Below are positions 1-9,434 of a stretch of DNA of 64,000 nt, piece by piece (within the stretch, counting starts at the first letter, position 1; every line of letters begins with the position of its first letter). The DNA is from CAWCAW01 sp963714125 (GTDB lineage Bacteria; Actinomycetota; Acidimicrobiia; Acidimicrobiales; UBA8190), in NCBI GenBank assembly GCA_963714125.1, contig OY970234.1, positions 2,852,001 to 2,916,000 on the forward strand, read 5' to 3'. The translations under genes were made by a program, and so were the position numbers. A model generated the notes under the pieces. The model saw nothing but the letters and a program-made list of their open reading frames with translations. It was not told the DNA's origin and did no database searches.

Positions 1-702
1 GGTGGTGAAGGTGCGATACCCCAGGATCTCGAAGGCGCCATACTCGGCTAGCAAAACCAACGCCACCAAGAGACAGCCGCCCATGATGGCCCCACGTGCC
101 TGCCCGAGAGTGATACGGGCGAAGGTGCGAAGGCGTCCCACCCCGAGGCTACGAGCGACCTCTTCTTGTCCGGGATCGGCCCCTCGCAAGCTGGCCGCCA
201 CCGGCAAGTAGACGAGCGGATACACGGCCAAGGTCATCACGATCACCGCGCCCCGGAAACCCTGCACCCACGTCGTGAGCGATGCCCATCCGAAGCTCAC
301 CACGAAATCGGGGATGGCGACCGGCAGCACCACCAGCACCGCCCAAATCCGACGACCGGGAAGGTCCGTACGTTCCACAAACCACGCCGCCGACACACCG
401 ATCACCGCACACAAGGCGGTCACCACGATCGTCAACCGGATCGTGTTCCACAACAACGTGAGCGTCAGTTGTCGAGCAATGTCCTTGGCCACCGGGTGCA
501 CGCCGGCGCCACGCGCCTCGATGAGCAAGAAGACCAGCGGCAAAGCCAGGATGATGGCCACCACCGAGGCCGTGGCGCGTAACCCCCAGGGTCGGTCGTG
601 GCGTCGCCGCCGACTCGGGCGACCCCGGGCGGGAATACCGGACCCCGACACGGGCGCCGGGGCGGGCATCGGACCAGGCTCGGTCACCGTTGAAGTCGCC
701 AT
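1..702 (-). CDS. Iron(III)-type ABC transporter permease, partial (3' end off window)
   Basis: The minus frame from ATG at 702 stays open for 234 codons to the window edge, so the C-terminal part is missing. The N-terminal ~45 residues are a Pro/Ala/Arg-rich cytoplasmic tail. Membrane segments follow, with the binding-protein-dependent permease (BPD) signature near residues 165-195: an EE-A-SLG-x(n)-F loop of the type that contacts the ATPase. It lies 53 bases downstream of the substrate-binding protein gene on the same strand, so it should be the permease of the same Fe3+ uptake system (FbpB/AfuB type). FbpB proteins are normally about 500-550 aa with two permease units; only the first is visible. 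The substrate is inferred from the neighbour and the iron box upstream of the operon. Confidence 0.85.
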   Translation of the reverse strand, partial: MATSTVTEPGPMPAPAPVSGSGIPARGRPSRRRRHDRPWGLRATASVVAIILALPLVFLLIEARGAGVHPVAKDIARQLTLTLLWNTIRLTIVVTALCAVIGVSAAWFVERTDLPGRRIWAVLVVLPVAIPDFVVSFGWASLTTWVQGFRGAVIVMTLAVYPLVYLPVAASLRGADPGQEEVARSLGVGRLRTFARITLGQARGAIMGGCLLVALVLLAEYGAFEILGYRTFTT

Positions 703-755
703 TGTTGTCGTCTCTCGAAGGCCCGGGCGAGGGCGACTCTAGGCGGGTGAGCTTC

Positions 756-1823
756 TCAAAGCAGTCCCGATTGCTTCAGCAGCGCAATGGCGTTGCTTCC
801 GTCACCAAGCTCGGGCACCGTGATGTTGATCGGCTCCAAGTCGGCAAAAGGTGTTTCGGATTGGGCCGACGACACACCTGAGGCAATGGGGTACTCGAAG
901 CTCTCCGAATGCGCAATGATCTCCTGCCCCTGGGCGCTGGTCAGAAAGGCCAGGAACTTCTGGGCCGCCGCTTTGTGCGTGCTCGACTCGATCACGGCTG
1001 CCCCCGAGACATCGATGACGTAGCCGGGGTCATGGGGGGCGAAGTACGCGATCTGCGAATGCACGTGGGACTGGCCCACTTCGGCTCCGAGCCGGTACCA
1101 GTAGTACTGGTTGACCACCCCAAAGGCGACGGCGCCCCGATTGACCTCGTCGGCAATCGTCTCGTTGTCCGGATAGACGTGGTTGCCGGCGTTCGCCTTG
1201 ATCCCTTCGAGCCAGCGCAATGCGGCGTCTTGCCCGTAGGTGCGCACCACCGAGGTGACGATGGGTTGAAAGTCCGTCTCCCCCGGCGCTACCGCCAGCT
1301 TGCCCCCGTAGCGCGGATCAGCCAGTTGCAACACCGACGTGGGCAGGGCGTTCTTGGCGATCAAGCTGGGGTTGTAGATGAGGACGCTGACCCGGGCCGA
1401 CACCCCCGCCCAGTCCCCTTGCGGAGAGTTGAACTGCGACGGCGTCTGCGCAAGCGTCGACGGGTCCACGGGGGCGAGCAAACCTTTGTTCTGGAGGAAC
1501 TCAAGAGCGGGCGAGTTCTCGGTGAAGATCACATCGGCGGGTGAATGAGAACCCTCGGCCACGATCTGGTCGGCCAGGGTGTCCTCGTCGTCGTTACGCA
1601 CATTGACGGTGATCCCGGTTTTCTTCTCGAACGCGCCTATCAGCGAGTCGGCGGTTTGCTCGTGCTGCCCGTTGTAGAGGGTGATCGACGTGGCTGGTCC
1701 ACCGGACGATCCACACGCGCCCAACCCCAGGGCGCACACCGCCATCAGCCCGACCGTTGCTTTGGCACCGCTGCCGCGCCCGCGTCGTACGAGCGTGCGC
1801 ATCCGCCTACCGAGGCCGGTCAC
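756..1823 (-). CDS. Iron ABC transporter substrate-binding lipoprotein (FbpA/AfuA type)
   Basis: This 355-aa protein has a twin-Arg-rich N-terminus, a hydrophobic segment and a lipobox LGAC with Cys37, so it should be a membrane-anchored periplasmic-type binding protein. The mature start (SITLYNGQHEQ) and the internal NQYYWYRLGAEVG stretch match the Fe3+-binding (FbpA/SfuA/AfuA) family, in which consecutive tyrosines coordinate ferric iron. The start is GTG at 1823, overlapping the stop of the upstream lipoprotein gene as GTGA, which implies translational coupling. The permease gene follows. Regulation by iron is likely because a near-consensus IdeR/DtxR box lies upstream of the first gene. 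An ATPase gene would be expected beyond the left edge. Confidence 0.92.
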   Translation of the reverse strand: MTGLGRRMRTLVRRGRGSGAKATVGLMAVCALGLGACGSSGGPATSITLYNGQHEQTADSLIGAFEKKTGITVNVRNDDEDTLADQIVAEGSHSPADVIFTENSPALEFLQNKGLLAPVDPSTLAQTPSQFNSPQGDWAGVSARVSVLIYNPSLIAKNALPTSVLQLADPRYGGKLAVAPGETDFQPIVTSVVRTYGQDAALRWLEGIKANAGNHVYPDNETIADEVNRGAVAFGVVNQYYWYRLGAEVGQSHVHSQIAYFAPHDPGYVIDVSGAAVIESSTHKAAAQKFLAFLTSAQGQEIIAHSESFEYPIASGVSSAQSETPFADLEPINITVPELGDGSNAIALLKQSGLL

Positions 1824-2176
1824 CCGGCTGCTCCCGGGCAGATGGCGTTCACGGCGGTGCCGGCCCGTGTTTGCTCAGCCGTGGCCGACGCCGACCCGTT
1901 GGTGTCGTAGACGGCCCGGAACGCCGCGTCGAGCTCGTCGGCGGCCGAACGCAAGGCGCCGTCGGTGATGTGCAGCTGGGACATGGGGAGGATCTGCGCT
2001 TCGGCGTACCCGACGGGGTCGGCGGTCGGATCCGGCCCGTCACTGAGCACTGCCGACACGTGCTGACACTCGACCCGCACAGCCTGGCCTGCGCTAGCTG
2101 CCGTCGAGCTGCACCCGCTGACCGAGGCGGCGAGGACCCCCACCACCACCAACCCGGGCACGAACCAGCGCATCAA
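1820..2176 (-). CDS. Small lipoprotein, first gene of the iron-uptake operon
   Basis: A 118-aa protein with a hydrophobic signal ending in the lipobox VSGC (Cys22), followed by a Ser/Ala linker and a small helical-looking domain containing two further cysteines. I do not recognise a named family. The gene ends in a 4-base GTGA overlap with the iron-binding protein gene, so the two are almost certainly co-translated, and it is the gene closest to the iron box at 2288-2306. A role in iron uptake at the cell surface is inference from position only. Confidence 0.75.
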   Translation of the reverse strand: MMRWFVPGLVVVGVLAASVSGCSSTAASAGQAVRVECQHVSAVLSDGPDPTADPVGYAEAQILPMSQLHITDGALRSAADELDAAFRAVYDTNGSASATAEQTRAGTAVNAICPGAAG

Positions 2177-2287
2177 CGTCCCGCCGGCGCCAGGCGGTCG
2201 GTAGATGCTCCGTTACGGGTTGGGCACAAAGGACCAGGTCGTGGGCGCAACCACCCCGGGCACCGGTCTTCGAGCCGCATCAATAAG

Positions 2288-2306
2288 TTAGGTTAGCCTT
2301 ACCTAA
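2288..2306. promoter_or_regulatory. IdeR/DtxR-type iron box
   Basis: The 19-mer TTAGGTTAGCCTTACCTAA matches 17 of 19 positions of the classic IdeR/DtxR operator consensus (TTAGGTTAGGCTAACCTAA) and is nearly palindromic. It sits 111 bases upstream of the lipoprotein start and just downstream of the stop of the MFS gene, in the only gap where the promoter of the iron ABC operon can be. IdeR/DtxR with Fe2+ represses iron-uptake genes, so repression under iron sufficiency is the expected behaviour. Confidence 0.85.
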
Positions 2307-2326
2307 GTTCTAGCGGCAAGGGCCTC

Positions 2327-4369
2327 TTACCCACGCAGCATGTCGGACCGGACGCCTGACACGAAGTCTTCGCGCCCCAAGCTCAAGGTGACCACCGGGC
2401 CGTCGGCGATCACATCGGCACGCCGGGGAACCCCGTGCAGCAGCGCGATCTCCCCGAATTGGTCGCCCGGGCGCAGCTCGGCCACGGTGTCTTGCTCTAC
2501 GCAAACCACGGCTCGTCCCTCGAGCATGACGAAGAATCGAGTGCCCTCGTCGCCGCGTCGGACCAAGGTGGCACCGGCGTCCCATCGATGAACGGCGCTG
2601 CGCTCGGCCAACGCGCCGAGCGCGGGAGAATCAAGGTGGGAAAACAGGCTCACATGCGAGAGGACGGCCACACGCTCGCGGCGCGTCCAACTCGACGATC
2701 CTGAAACAGACGGAGCCGACTTCGTTTCCTTGACCCCCTCTTGCCCTGTCAACGCCAGCAAGAAATCCTGGCGTGACACTGTCAGCATGCGCATGGGCTG
2801 GCGAGCCGTGACGGTGGCCGTGCGTCCGACATCTCGCAGCAGCGCCTTTTCGCCGAAGCTCCCCCGCGGTCCGACCTCGCCTACGCAAAATCCGTCGACA
2901 AGAACGTCGGCTGAGCCCGACTCGATGACGTAAAAGCGATCGCCGTGGTCTCCTTGACGCACAACGTCGGTTCCTTGGGCCACGCTCAAAGGCTCCGCCC
3001 GCGCCACGAGCGCTTCGAGGGCGGCCATGTCAAGTGGTCGCAGGCAGGGCACGGCGTGAAAGAGGGCAAGGACCCGAGCGTGCTCACCGGCACTGGCATC
3101 GGCGCGGTGCAGCATCTTCCAGCCCACAACAACCACGATGGGCAACGGCACCCCCGCCACGATCAGCGCGCCCCGGATGCCGATGAGTGCCACCAGCACC
3201 GGGGCCAACAGGGCTCCGAGGCCTTCGAGGGCGAGCTTGGCTGACTCGATGGCGGCGGTGGCTCGAGGCAGGAGCCGGGTGGTGAGCAATCGATAGAGCA
3301 GCGACGTGGTGGCGACGTCGGCCACCGCCATGCCCACGCCCCAGGCAACCACCAATGCCAGGGCCACGTCGAGCACGGGGACTCCGGCGATCACGCCCAG
3401 GGGGACGCCACAGGCGACCAGCGCCACCGCGGCGGGAGTCCCGAGGCGCGACCTGTTGATCAAGGTCGCCGAAAGGGGAACGGCGGCGAGTGACCCGATG
3501 CCGGCCGCCAGCATCAGCAAGCCGACACCCGCACTTCCGGCGTGCAGGAGCCGCAACGACGCAATGACGGCGATGGCAATCCACATCCCCCGCACGAAGG
3601 TGCGTAGGCCGCTGACGGTGATGAGCCCGGCGACATGGGGATAACGCACGACCGCGAGGGTGGCCCGGAGCTCGTCGCGTAGGGCGCCCGTGGTGGTGGC
3701 GTCGACCCGCGCGCCGGGCGACGTGGAGAAGCGCAGCGTCACCGCGGCGGCACCGAGGAAAAGGACCGCCGACCCAGCGAACACCGTGGCAGGGGTGGTC
3801 ACCACGAGGAGGAACCCTCCCGAAATGGCGCCCAGAGCCTGGCTGAGCGTCTTGACGGTGCTGATCCCGGCGGCCGAGGCGGCGAGTTCCTTGGGCGTAC
3901 GAGCCAACGCCGGGAGCATGGCGGACTGCGCCGGGCGGTACGGCCCCGACACCAGCGCATCGACAGCCACCAAGATCAACAAGAAACCGAGCGGCGCTCC
4001 GGACGCGGCCAGTGCGGCGCTCACGGCAACGAGTACCGCCCGGGTTCCGGCTATGGCGGTGAGCATTCGGCCGCCGGGGTGACGCTCGACGTAAGGGACG
4101 CTCACGATGCTTCCCACCGCAGCAAAGAACAACCGGAAGCCCACCAAGCCGACGGCGATGGTGCCGTGCATGCGAAACGCATCAACCGCCAGCGCCGTGA
4201 CATATCCCCATTCGGCGATGGTCAATCCGGCAAAGGCCACCACCAGCCAGGTGAGCGAGCGGTTACCGAACAGGATGCGAAGCGGGTCGACGAGTCGGTC
4301 GAGGGCATTGCCGTGGGATGACAAGGTTCCCTGCCGACGTCTATGGCCCCCGGATCCGTTGTCGCTCAC
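2327..4369 (-). CDS. MFS transporter fused to two cyclic-nucleotide-binding domains
   Basis: About 680 aa. The first ~430 residues form a 10-12 helix major facilitator domain; the last ~240 contain two consecutive CNMP-binding (CRP-like) domains. The second has a well-formed phosphate-binding cassette (FGEIALLHGVPRRA); the first has FGEKALL and GRTATV, with Lys at a position that is usually hydrophobic. The fusion suggests a transporter gated by cAMP/cGMP or another ligand; the substrate is unknown. The start is uncertain: I prefer GTG at 4369, since the longer frame opens with TTG at 4459 and adds only an Arg-rich tail. The iron box lies immediately after its stop, so it is not part of that operon. 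Confidence 0.88.
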   Translation of the reverse strand: MSDNGSGGHRRRQGTLSSHGNALDRLVDPLRILFGNRSLTWLVVAFAGLTIAEWGYVTALAVDAFRMHGTIAVGLVGFRLFFAAVGSIVSVPYVERHPGGRMLTAIAGTRAVLVAVSAALAASGAPLGFLLILVAVDALVSGPYRPAQSAMLPALARTPKELAASAAGISTVKTLSQALGAISGGFLLVVTTPATVFAGSAVLFLGAAAVTLRFSTSPGARVDATTTGALRDELRATLAVVRYPHVAGLITVSGLRTFVRGMWIAIAVIASLRLLHAGSAGVGLLMLAAGIGSLAAVPLSATLINRSRLGTPAAVALVACGVPLGVIAGVPVLDVALALVVAWGVGMAVADVATTSLLYRLLTTRLLPRATAAIESAKLALEGLGALLAPVLVALIGIRGALIVAGVPLPIVVVVGWKMLHRADASAGEHARVLALFHAVPCLRPLDMAALEALVARAEPLSVAQGTDVVRQGDHGDRFYVIESGSADVLVDGFCVGEVGPRGSFGEKALLRDVGRTATVTARQPMRMLTVSRQDFLLALTGQEGVKETKSAPSVSGSSSWTRRERVAVLSHVSLFSHLDSPALGALAERSAVHRWDAGATLVRRGDEGTRFFVMLEGRAVVCVEQDTVAELRPGDQFGEIALLHGVPRRADVIADGPVVTLSLGREDFVSGVRSDMLRG

Positions 4370-4551
4370 CTGCCTCGGGGCCTCAGCGTCGGACGCGACC
4401 GCGGCATCCCGACTCGACCGGAGTCGACATCCCCGCTCCTGGCGCAGAACAGTACCCAACGAGCGCGGGCGGGCACGGCGTTCACCGTTTCGTCACGCGG
4501 GGGTTACTTCGGACGGCTCACGGGGCCACCTCTGGGGCCAGCACGGGCCAC

Positions 4552-5157
4552 TCACCCCATGGTGACGTGGCCCGACGTGATGGCGATCGATGCGATGCCG
4601 GCCGCCGTCGAGCACGCCGCGATGAGCTGCTTGAGGTTCTGGGTGGTGTACGCGGCTGCGGTCGAGCCCGTCCCGTTGTCCGAGCCCGTAAAGGAGCCCG
4701 TGGTCTTGGCCGTGCTGTCGGATCCGGGGAAGGTGAACCCTAAAGCCCCTGATGCGCTCTCACCAGGTGAGAATCCCGAGAAGCTCACGACGCTGGGCGC
4801 AATGGAGCTCGGCGTCCACCGAACAGTGACCTTCAGGGCTTTGGGGGTAGCCAGGGACATGCAGCCGTTGGTACCCAAGTTGCTTGACGTCACCGCGCTG
4901 GCACCGGTGACATGAGCCACGTTCGACTTCGATGTCGTGCAATCCGACGCGTGGAGGGCGATCTTCAGCGTTTCGGGCATGGATCCCACCAAGGTGAGCG
5001 GCGGATTGAATGTGGCCGCCCCCGTGACGGTGGTGCAGGTAACCGTGCCGGTGGCGACCCCGCCGGCCTGGGTGCTCCCGCCACAACCGGCCAACAGCAA
5101 CCCCGTCAACGCCACGGCGCCGACCACGGCACCGGTCGTCCAGAGCCTTGTTCTCAT
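4552..5157 (-). CDS. Hypothetical exported lipoprotein
   Basis: 201 aa with a clean signal and lipobox LAGC (Cys25), then a Ser/Thr/Gly-rich, beta-strand-like body with paired cysteines. No catalytic motif is visible and I do not recognise the family. It follows the GT-C-like membrane protein gene on the same strand with a 27-base gap and may be co-transcribed with it. Confidence 0.75.
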   Translation of the reverse strand: MRTRLWTTGAVVGAVALTGLLLAGCGGSTQAGGVATGTVTCTTVTGAATFNPPLTLVGSMPETLKIALHASDCTTSKSNVAHVTGASAVTSSNLGTNGCMSLATPKALKVTVRWTPSSIAPSVVSFSGFSPGESASGALGFTFPGSDSTAKTTGSFTGSDNGTGSTAAAYTTQNLKQLIAACSTAAGIASIAITSGHVTMG

Positions 5158-5184
5158 GGTTCTCCCCTCGGAGCTGAAGCTCGC

Positions 5185-7035
5185 TCAGCGCCAGTCGTAC
5201 CACACCGTCACGCCGTCGGACTGGGTGGGGGCCTGGCCGAGCAACCAGGTCAGATAGGCCACGGCTTGAGCTGGATTGGCTCCGTCGGCCGCCACGGCCA
5301 CGATCGTGGCGACGTGCCACGACTTCAGCTGGCTGACGACGGCGCCGCGTAACGCCGAGTTTTCGCCCGGTGAGATTCCTGCCGCCAGCTTGGCCAGGAC
5401 CGTGTCGGTCAGCGACGTGCGGCTGGCCCCTTCAAGAGAGGTTCCCGGCTCGGCCACATTGAACCGACCGCCGGGCATGGCGAAGCGAAGGCCGGCACTG
5501 GCCTGCCACACCTGTGGGTTGGCGAAGTTGGCATCAGGGAACGGGTAGACGAGCGCCACCGAGTTCGCCGGGATGGCGTCCACGGCGTGCGACGTGAAAT
5601 ACGTCGGGACTCCGACGTCCGCCATGGGATAGGGCCACGCCGGAATGAGCGGCACGAGCACGGCGGCACCGACCACCAGGGGCGCCACCGACGAGAGCTT
5701 TGCCATCGGTCCCCATCGATGACTGGTGTGGAAACGGTCGAGGGCCACCCCGAAGACGAGGGCAGCACACAAAGCCACGAAAACCGAGAACCGCACCGGA
5801 ATGACGTTTTTGACCAACGGAAGCTTGTTGAAAATGGCTTCGGGCAGATGCACGGCATTAATCACACGGTTGTCGATCTTGAGTGGTGAACCGAGCGACA
5901 TGACCAGAGCGACCACGGCCAGTATCGCCGTCACCAGCACCACCCGACTACGGCGCAGCACGAGGGTGGCTACCACCAAGAACAAGACCAGCGGTAGCCC
6001 TAGGTAGGAGCCGTTTTCGACTCCGTTGCCGGCGAATTGGTTGGCCACCCGAGCCAATGACGACGGAGCGAAGCGCTCCAGGTTGTCGGGAACGATGGAC
6101 CCGAGAAGATCGGCCCGGTACGCCTCGGGCATGGCCTGCAGGGCCCCGACCACGTGTCCGGGGCCCGCTACCTGTACCCACACCGGATACGCGAGCAACA
6201 CGGCGGCGGTCACGGCGGCGCCGATCAACCCGGTGAGGGCAAATCTCATGTGCGTGGCGATGTCGGCGCGGCCGAGGGCGACGACAACGACGATCCCCAC
6301 CACCGACAGGGCCACGGTGTCGACGAGCAGTTCGCTCGAGATGAAGAACTGCACGGTGACGAGCAATCCCAACAACACCCCCTTGCGCAGCGGCCGGCCC
6401 CCCTGGCGCACCACGATGTCGTAGAGCAAGAGGAAGATGAGGGGAAGGAGGGCGACGAACTCAAGATGGATATGCCCCACCCCCTGGGCCACCACGTAGG
6501 GCGAGAACCCGAAGAGCAGTCCGCCGAAAAAGGCGGCCGGCTGCCACGAGCTGAAGTTGCGAATGAGTACGTAGGCAGCCAAGGCGCTCAACACCGGAGC
6601 CAAGGTGCAAATGGCGTTGTAGCTCACCACGGGCCCGGCCAACAGGGTCACCGGAGCCATGAGATAGCCGAGCGGCAAGGTGGACGTGTTTACCAACATG
6701 TTTACGCCGTACGGCGAGTTCCCGAAGCCGGCGAGAAGGGGATTGTGCGGATGCAGCAGTGTGTAGGCCGGCCAGGACAGGAACCACATGGACGCGGCCT
6801 GGTCTCCCCCACCCGACAGTGCGAACTGACTCGGGTGCGACCCCCACGCGTGCCACCATCCGAAGACGGCGATAGCGCCATAGATGACAGCCGATAGCGA
6901 CATGGGCGCCCAGCGGGGCCAGCGCGACGCCTGAGCGGTGGCCGTGGGCGTCACGCCCGATCCGCTACGGCGACGATGGTCCTTGGGCACGTCGACAGCC
7001 GCCGGCGCCGGCACCGTGCTCGTCGATTGCGTCAT
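5185..7035 (-). CDS. Polytopic membrane protein, GT-C glycosyltransferase-like
   Basis: 616 aa with a cytoplasmic N-terminal tail of about 40 residues, roughly 11-12 membrane segments and a C-terminal extracytoplasmic domain of about 150 residues. The first large loop contains a GGGDQAAS motif and an SPYG stretch, in the place where GT-C enzymes carry their acidic catalytic residue after the first helix. This arrangement is typical of actinobacterial lipid-linked-sugar glycosyltransferases, but the exact family and sugar are not identifiable from the sequence alone. It is followed by a lipoprotein gene and preceded by a DMF-amidase-like exported protein, suggesting a cell-envelope or exopolysaccharide locus. 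Confidence 0.78.
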   Translation of the reverse strand: MTQSTSTVPAPAAVDVPKDHRRRSGSGVTPTATAQASRWPRWAPMSLSAVIYGAIAVFGWWHAWGSHPSQFALSGGGDQAASMWFLSWPAYTLLHPHNPLLAGFGNSPYGVNMLVNTSTLPLGYLMAPVTLLAGPVVSYNAICTLAPVLSALAAYVLIRNFSSWQPAAFFGGLLFGFSPYVVAQGVGHIHLEFVALLPLIFLLLYDIVVRQGGRPLRKGVLLGLLVTVQFFISSELLVDTVALSVVGIVVVVALGRADIATHMRFALTGLIGAAVTAAVLLAYPVWVQVAGPGHVVGALQAMPEAYRADLLGSIVPDNLERFAPSSLARVANQFAGNGVENGSYLGLPLVLFLVVATLVLRRSRVVLVTAILAVVALVMSLGSPLKIDNRVINAVHLPEAIFNKLPLVKNVIPVRFSVFVALCAALVFGVALDRFHTSHRWGPMAKLSSVAPLVVGAAVLVPLIPAWPYPMADVGVPTYFTSHAVDAIPANSVALVYPFPDANFANPQVWQASAGLRFAMPGGRFNVAEPGTSLEGASRTSLTDTVLAKLAAGISPGENSALRGAVVSQLKSWHVATIVAVAADGANPAQAVAYLTWLLGQAPTQSDGVTVWYDWR

Positions 7036-7127
7036 GACACTCCTGGCGGATTTCGATCCCGGCTATTCGAAGTCGACCAACAGTACGTGGCGCCATGCCC
7101 GCCACCGGTGAATGCCAAGGTGCTGAC

Positions 7128-8858
7128 TCAGGAGCCCGCCGGTGTGATGGTCTTCCAGTTGGGTACCGACGGAACCAGGTCACCAGTCGGCCCCTGGCCG
7201 AAAAGCCACAGGATGTTGCCGGTCATGGTGGCCACCTTGGCTGCGGGGCAATCCGCGGCCGAAGCCGAGCATGGGGTCAGGGCGTTGATCCAGTCGGTGT
7301 CACCGGTATCGAGCACCCCGGCCTCGCTTGTCGGGTCCGTGTAGTACGTCATGTCCGAATAGGTCTCACCATTCCAGCGGCCCTGGTTTGTGTAGGTGTC
7401 CATCAACGAGACGGGGGAATGGGCCAGCACCTGAAGATCGGCGGGCGTCTGAGATGAGGGGGCGAGGTGATCTATGTCGGATCGGATCATGCCGGGCAAC
7501 GAGGACCCATCGCTCAGCCCGGTGCCCTTGTATAACCATGCCGACGCGTCGGTCACCACGAACGGCGCGGAGGCGCCCGGATCGAGATAGCCGCTGTACA
7601 TCTGGCCCACAAACGAATTCTCGGACCAGTTGGTGGGGGGTGCGGACCACGTATTGCCGGTGACGAGGTCGGGGTTGGCCGTGCCGTTGAGGGGGTCGGC
7701 GGCGGAGTCCCGGTAGTCGACCTCTTCACGCTCAGGCCCCAGCGACGACGCCTGCATGCGAACGTGACGAAGGACGGCGGCGGCTCCGAAGAAGACGATG
7801 TTGACGCCCGCCGCCTGGGCGGCCACGGCAGCCTGGCGCTCGGGGTATGACCACGACTCGTCATGTCCGAGGGACAACAGGACTCGATGCTGGAGCAGCA
7901 CACCAGGGTTCTGGTCCACGGTGAGGTCGGTGCAATACGAGACGTCCAAGCCGTGCTCTTCAGCGAACTCGATCAGCGGGTATTCATCAGTCAGGAAGTC
8001 CGCGGAGCCATTTCCCTCGGCGTAAGGACGATCGAAGGACACGACGCGCGCCCGATTGCACACGGGGTAGGTGGGCGTGCCCGACGGACAGGAGCCTTCT
8101 CCTTGATAAAAGTCGTAACCGCCGTAGGTGTTCCACCCCTGTTCGGTGAAGGAGCGGTTCATGATCAAGTAGGCGGCATGGCTGGTCGGATCCCAAATGG
8201 TGAGCGGAACGTAGGACTGCTGGCCGCCGCTTCCCACCAACTTGAGTAGGTAATCACCGGGGACGAATGCAGTGGTGATGCTCAGCGTCAACGACGGCGT
8301 CCAGTTGTCACAACTCACCATGTTCGTCACCGCCGTGACCGGGCACTGCGGCTGCACCAGCCCGGGCGTCTCCGACGAGCTCCACACGTCCCGGGCTCCG
8401 AGGCCCTGGTACCAGCCCATGCGGTACGCCGTCACTTGGAATTCGGATGCTGTGGTCGACACGTAGAGGGTGACGCTTTGGCCGGCGGACGCGTAGTTCA
8501 GATTGCCGAAGCCTTCGATCGAACCCGCCGCAGCTCCGCTTTGGATCATCCACGCCGAGGTGCCGGGAAGTCGGTTCTCGGCGATGACGGCCCTCGACTC
8601 CTCGCCGTAGGACCCCATAAACGTCGCGGTGTCGGGTGGTGCCGGCGTCGTCGCCGCGTGCGCCTTGTGCGAGCCGTGCGACTGTGCCGCGCTGATAGCT
8701 GGTTTCGGGCGTGCGCTAGGACTTGTGGCAAACAAGAAAACGGCGACGACGCACAAGGCAAGGAAAACCACTCCGAGCGTCCGACGCCGACGGCGAACCG
8801 TGGAGCGAGGGTACCTCGGAGAAAACGACGGCTTCTCCGTCGCTTCCTGCTCGCTCAC
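7128..8858 (-). CDS. Exported N,N-dimethylformamidase beta-subunit-like protein
   Basis: 576 aa. A basic N-terminus is followed by one membrane segment (about residues 27-47) and then a large extracytoplasmic domain. The region from about residue 125 (YRMGWYQGLGAR) through RNRSFTEQGWNTYGG-like and LLSLGHDESWS stretches is characteristic of the DMF-amidase large-subunit-like domain found in many exported actinobacterial proteins (DUF6605-type). In this group the DMF activity is not established; a role in cell-envelope or carbohydrate metabolism is suggested by the flanking GT-C-like protein and glycoside hydrolase. The gene is 92 bases upstream of the GT-C-like gene. Confidence 0.8.
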   Translation of the reverse strand: MSEQEATEKPSFSPRYPRSTVRRRRRTLGVVFLALCVVAVFLFATSPSARPKPAISAAQSHGSHKAHAATTPAPPDTATFMGSYGEESRAVIAENRLPGTSAWMIQSGAAAGSIEGFGNLNYASAGQSVTLYVSTTASEFQVTAYRMGWYQGLGARDVWSSSETPGLVQPQCPVTAVTNMVSCDNWTPSLTLSITTAFVPGDYLLKLVGSGGQQSYVPLTIWDPTSHAAYLIMNRSFTEQGWNTYGGYDFYQGEGSCPSGTPTYPVCNRARVVSFDRPYAEGNGSADFLTDEYPLIEFAEEHGLDVSYCTDLTVDQNPGVLLQHRVLLSLGHDESWSYPERQAAVAAQAAGVNIVFFGAAAVLRHVRMQASSLGPEREEVDYRDSAADPLNGTANPDLVTGNTWSAPPTNWSENSFVGQMYSGYLDPGASAPFVVTDASAWLYKGTGLSDGSSLPGMIRSDIDHLAPSSQTPADLQVLAHSPVSLMDTYTNQGRWNGETYSDMTYYTDPTSEAGVLDTGDTDWINALTPCSASAADCPAAKVATMTGNILWLFGQGPTGDLVPSVPNWKTITPAGS

Positions 8859-8942
8859 CGGTCCATGTTAGCTCGCTCCCGAGATCGCCAACTTGACGTC
8901 GCAGCCCCTCCACCAAGGCGATTCGATGCCCGGCGACCACCG

Positions 8943-9434
8943 TTAGCGAGTGGCCTCGACGGCCACGATGACCTCGATCTCCACGGCCCCACCTCGCGGC
9001 AAGGCGGCCACACCAATGGCCGATCGGGTATGGCGCCCACGTTCGCCGAAGATGGCATGGAGCACGCGGCTCGCCCCGTCCACGACCGACGGCTGCTCGT
9101 GGAACTCGGGCACTGACGCCACGTAGCCCGTCACGGTCAGAACGCGATCGACACGGTCCAAATTGCCTAGGGCTACCTCCAAGACGGCCAACGCGTTGAG
9201 CGCGCACACCTCGGCGGCCTGGGCTCCCTCGGCCACGGTCACGTCCAAGCCCAATGTGCCGATGCAGGTGAGCTCGCCGGCGATACGGGGCAGCTGCCCC
9301 GACGTCCGAGCGACGTTGTCGTGCACAACGACGGCGTCGAGAGGGTCATGGGGCGGGTGGGGGCCATAGAGCGTCAGTCCCAGCGCTTCGATCCTGGTGC
9401 GGATCTCACCCGACGATGCAACCGAGCCGGACAT
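8943..9434 (-). CDS. RidA (YjgF/YER057c/UK114) family protein
   Basis: 163 aa from ATG at 9432-9434; the open frame extends upstream but the extra residues are not RidA-like. The family pattern is visible: VVHDNVARTSGQLP, the alternating strands, ALAVLEVALGNLDRV, and the C-terminal RSAIGVAALPRGGAVEIEVIVAV containing the conserved Arg that binds the carboxylate of imine intermediates. RidA proteins hydrolyse reactive enamine/imine products of PLP enzymes in the cytosol. This is the longer, RidA-like subgroup with about 30 additional N-terminal residues. It is divergent from the glycoside hydrolase gene. Confidence 0.9.
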   Translation of the reverse strand: MSGSVASSGEIRTRIEALGLTLYGPHPPHDPLDAVVVHDNVARTSGQLPRIAGELTCIGTLGLDVTVAEGAQAAEVCALNALAVLEVALGNLDRVDRVLTVTGYVASVPEFHEQPSVVDGASRVLHAIFGERGRHTRSAIGVAALPRGGAVEIEVIVAVEATR

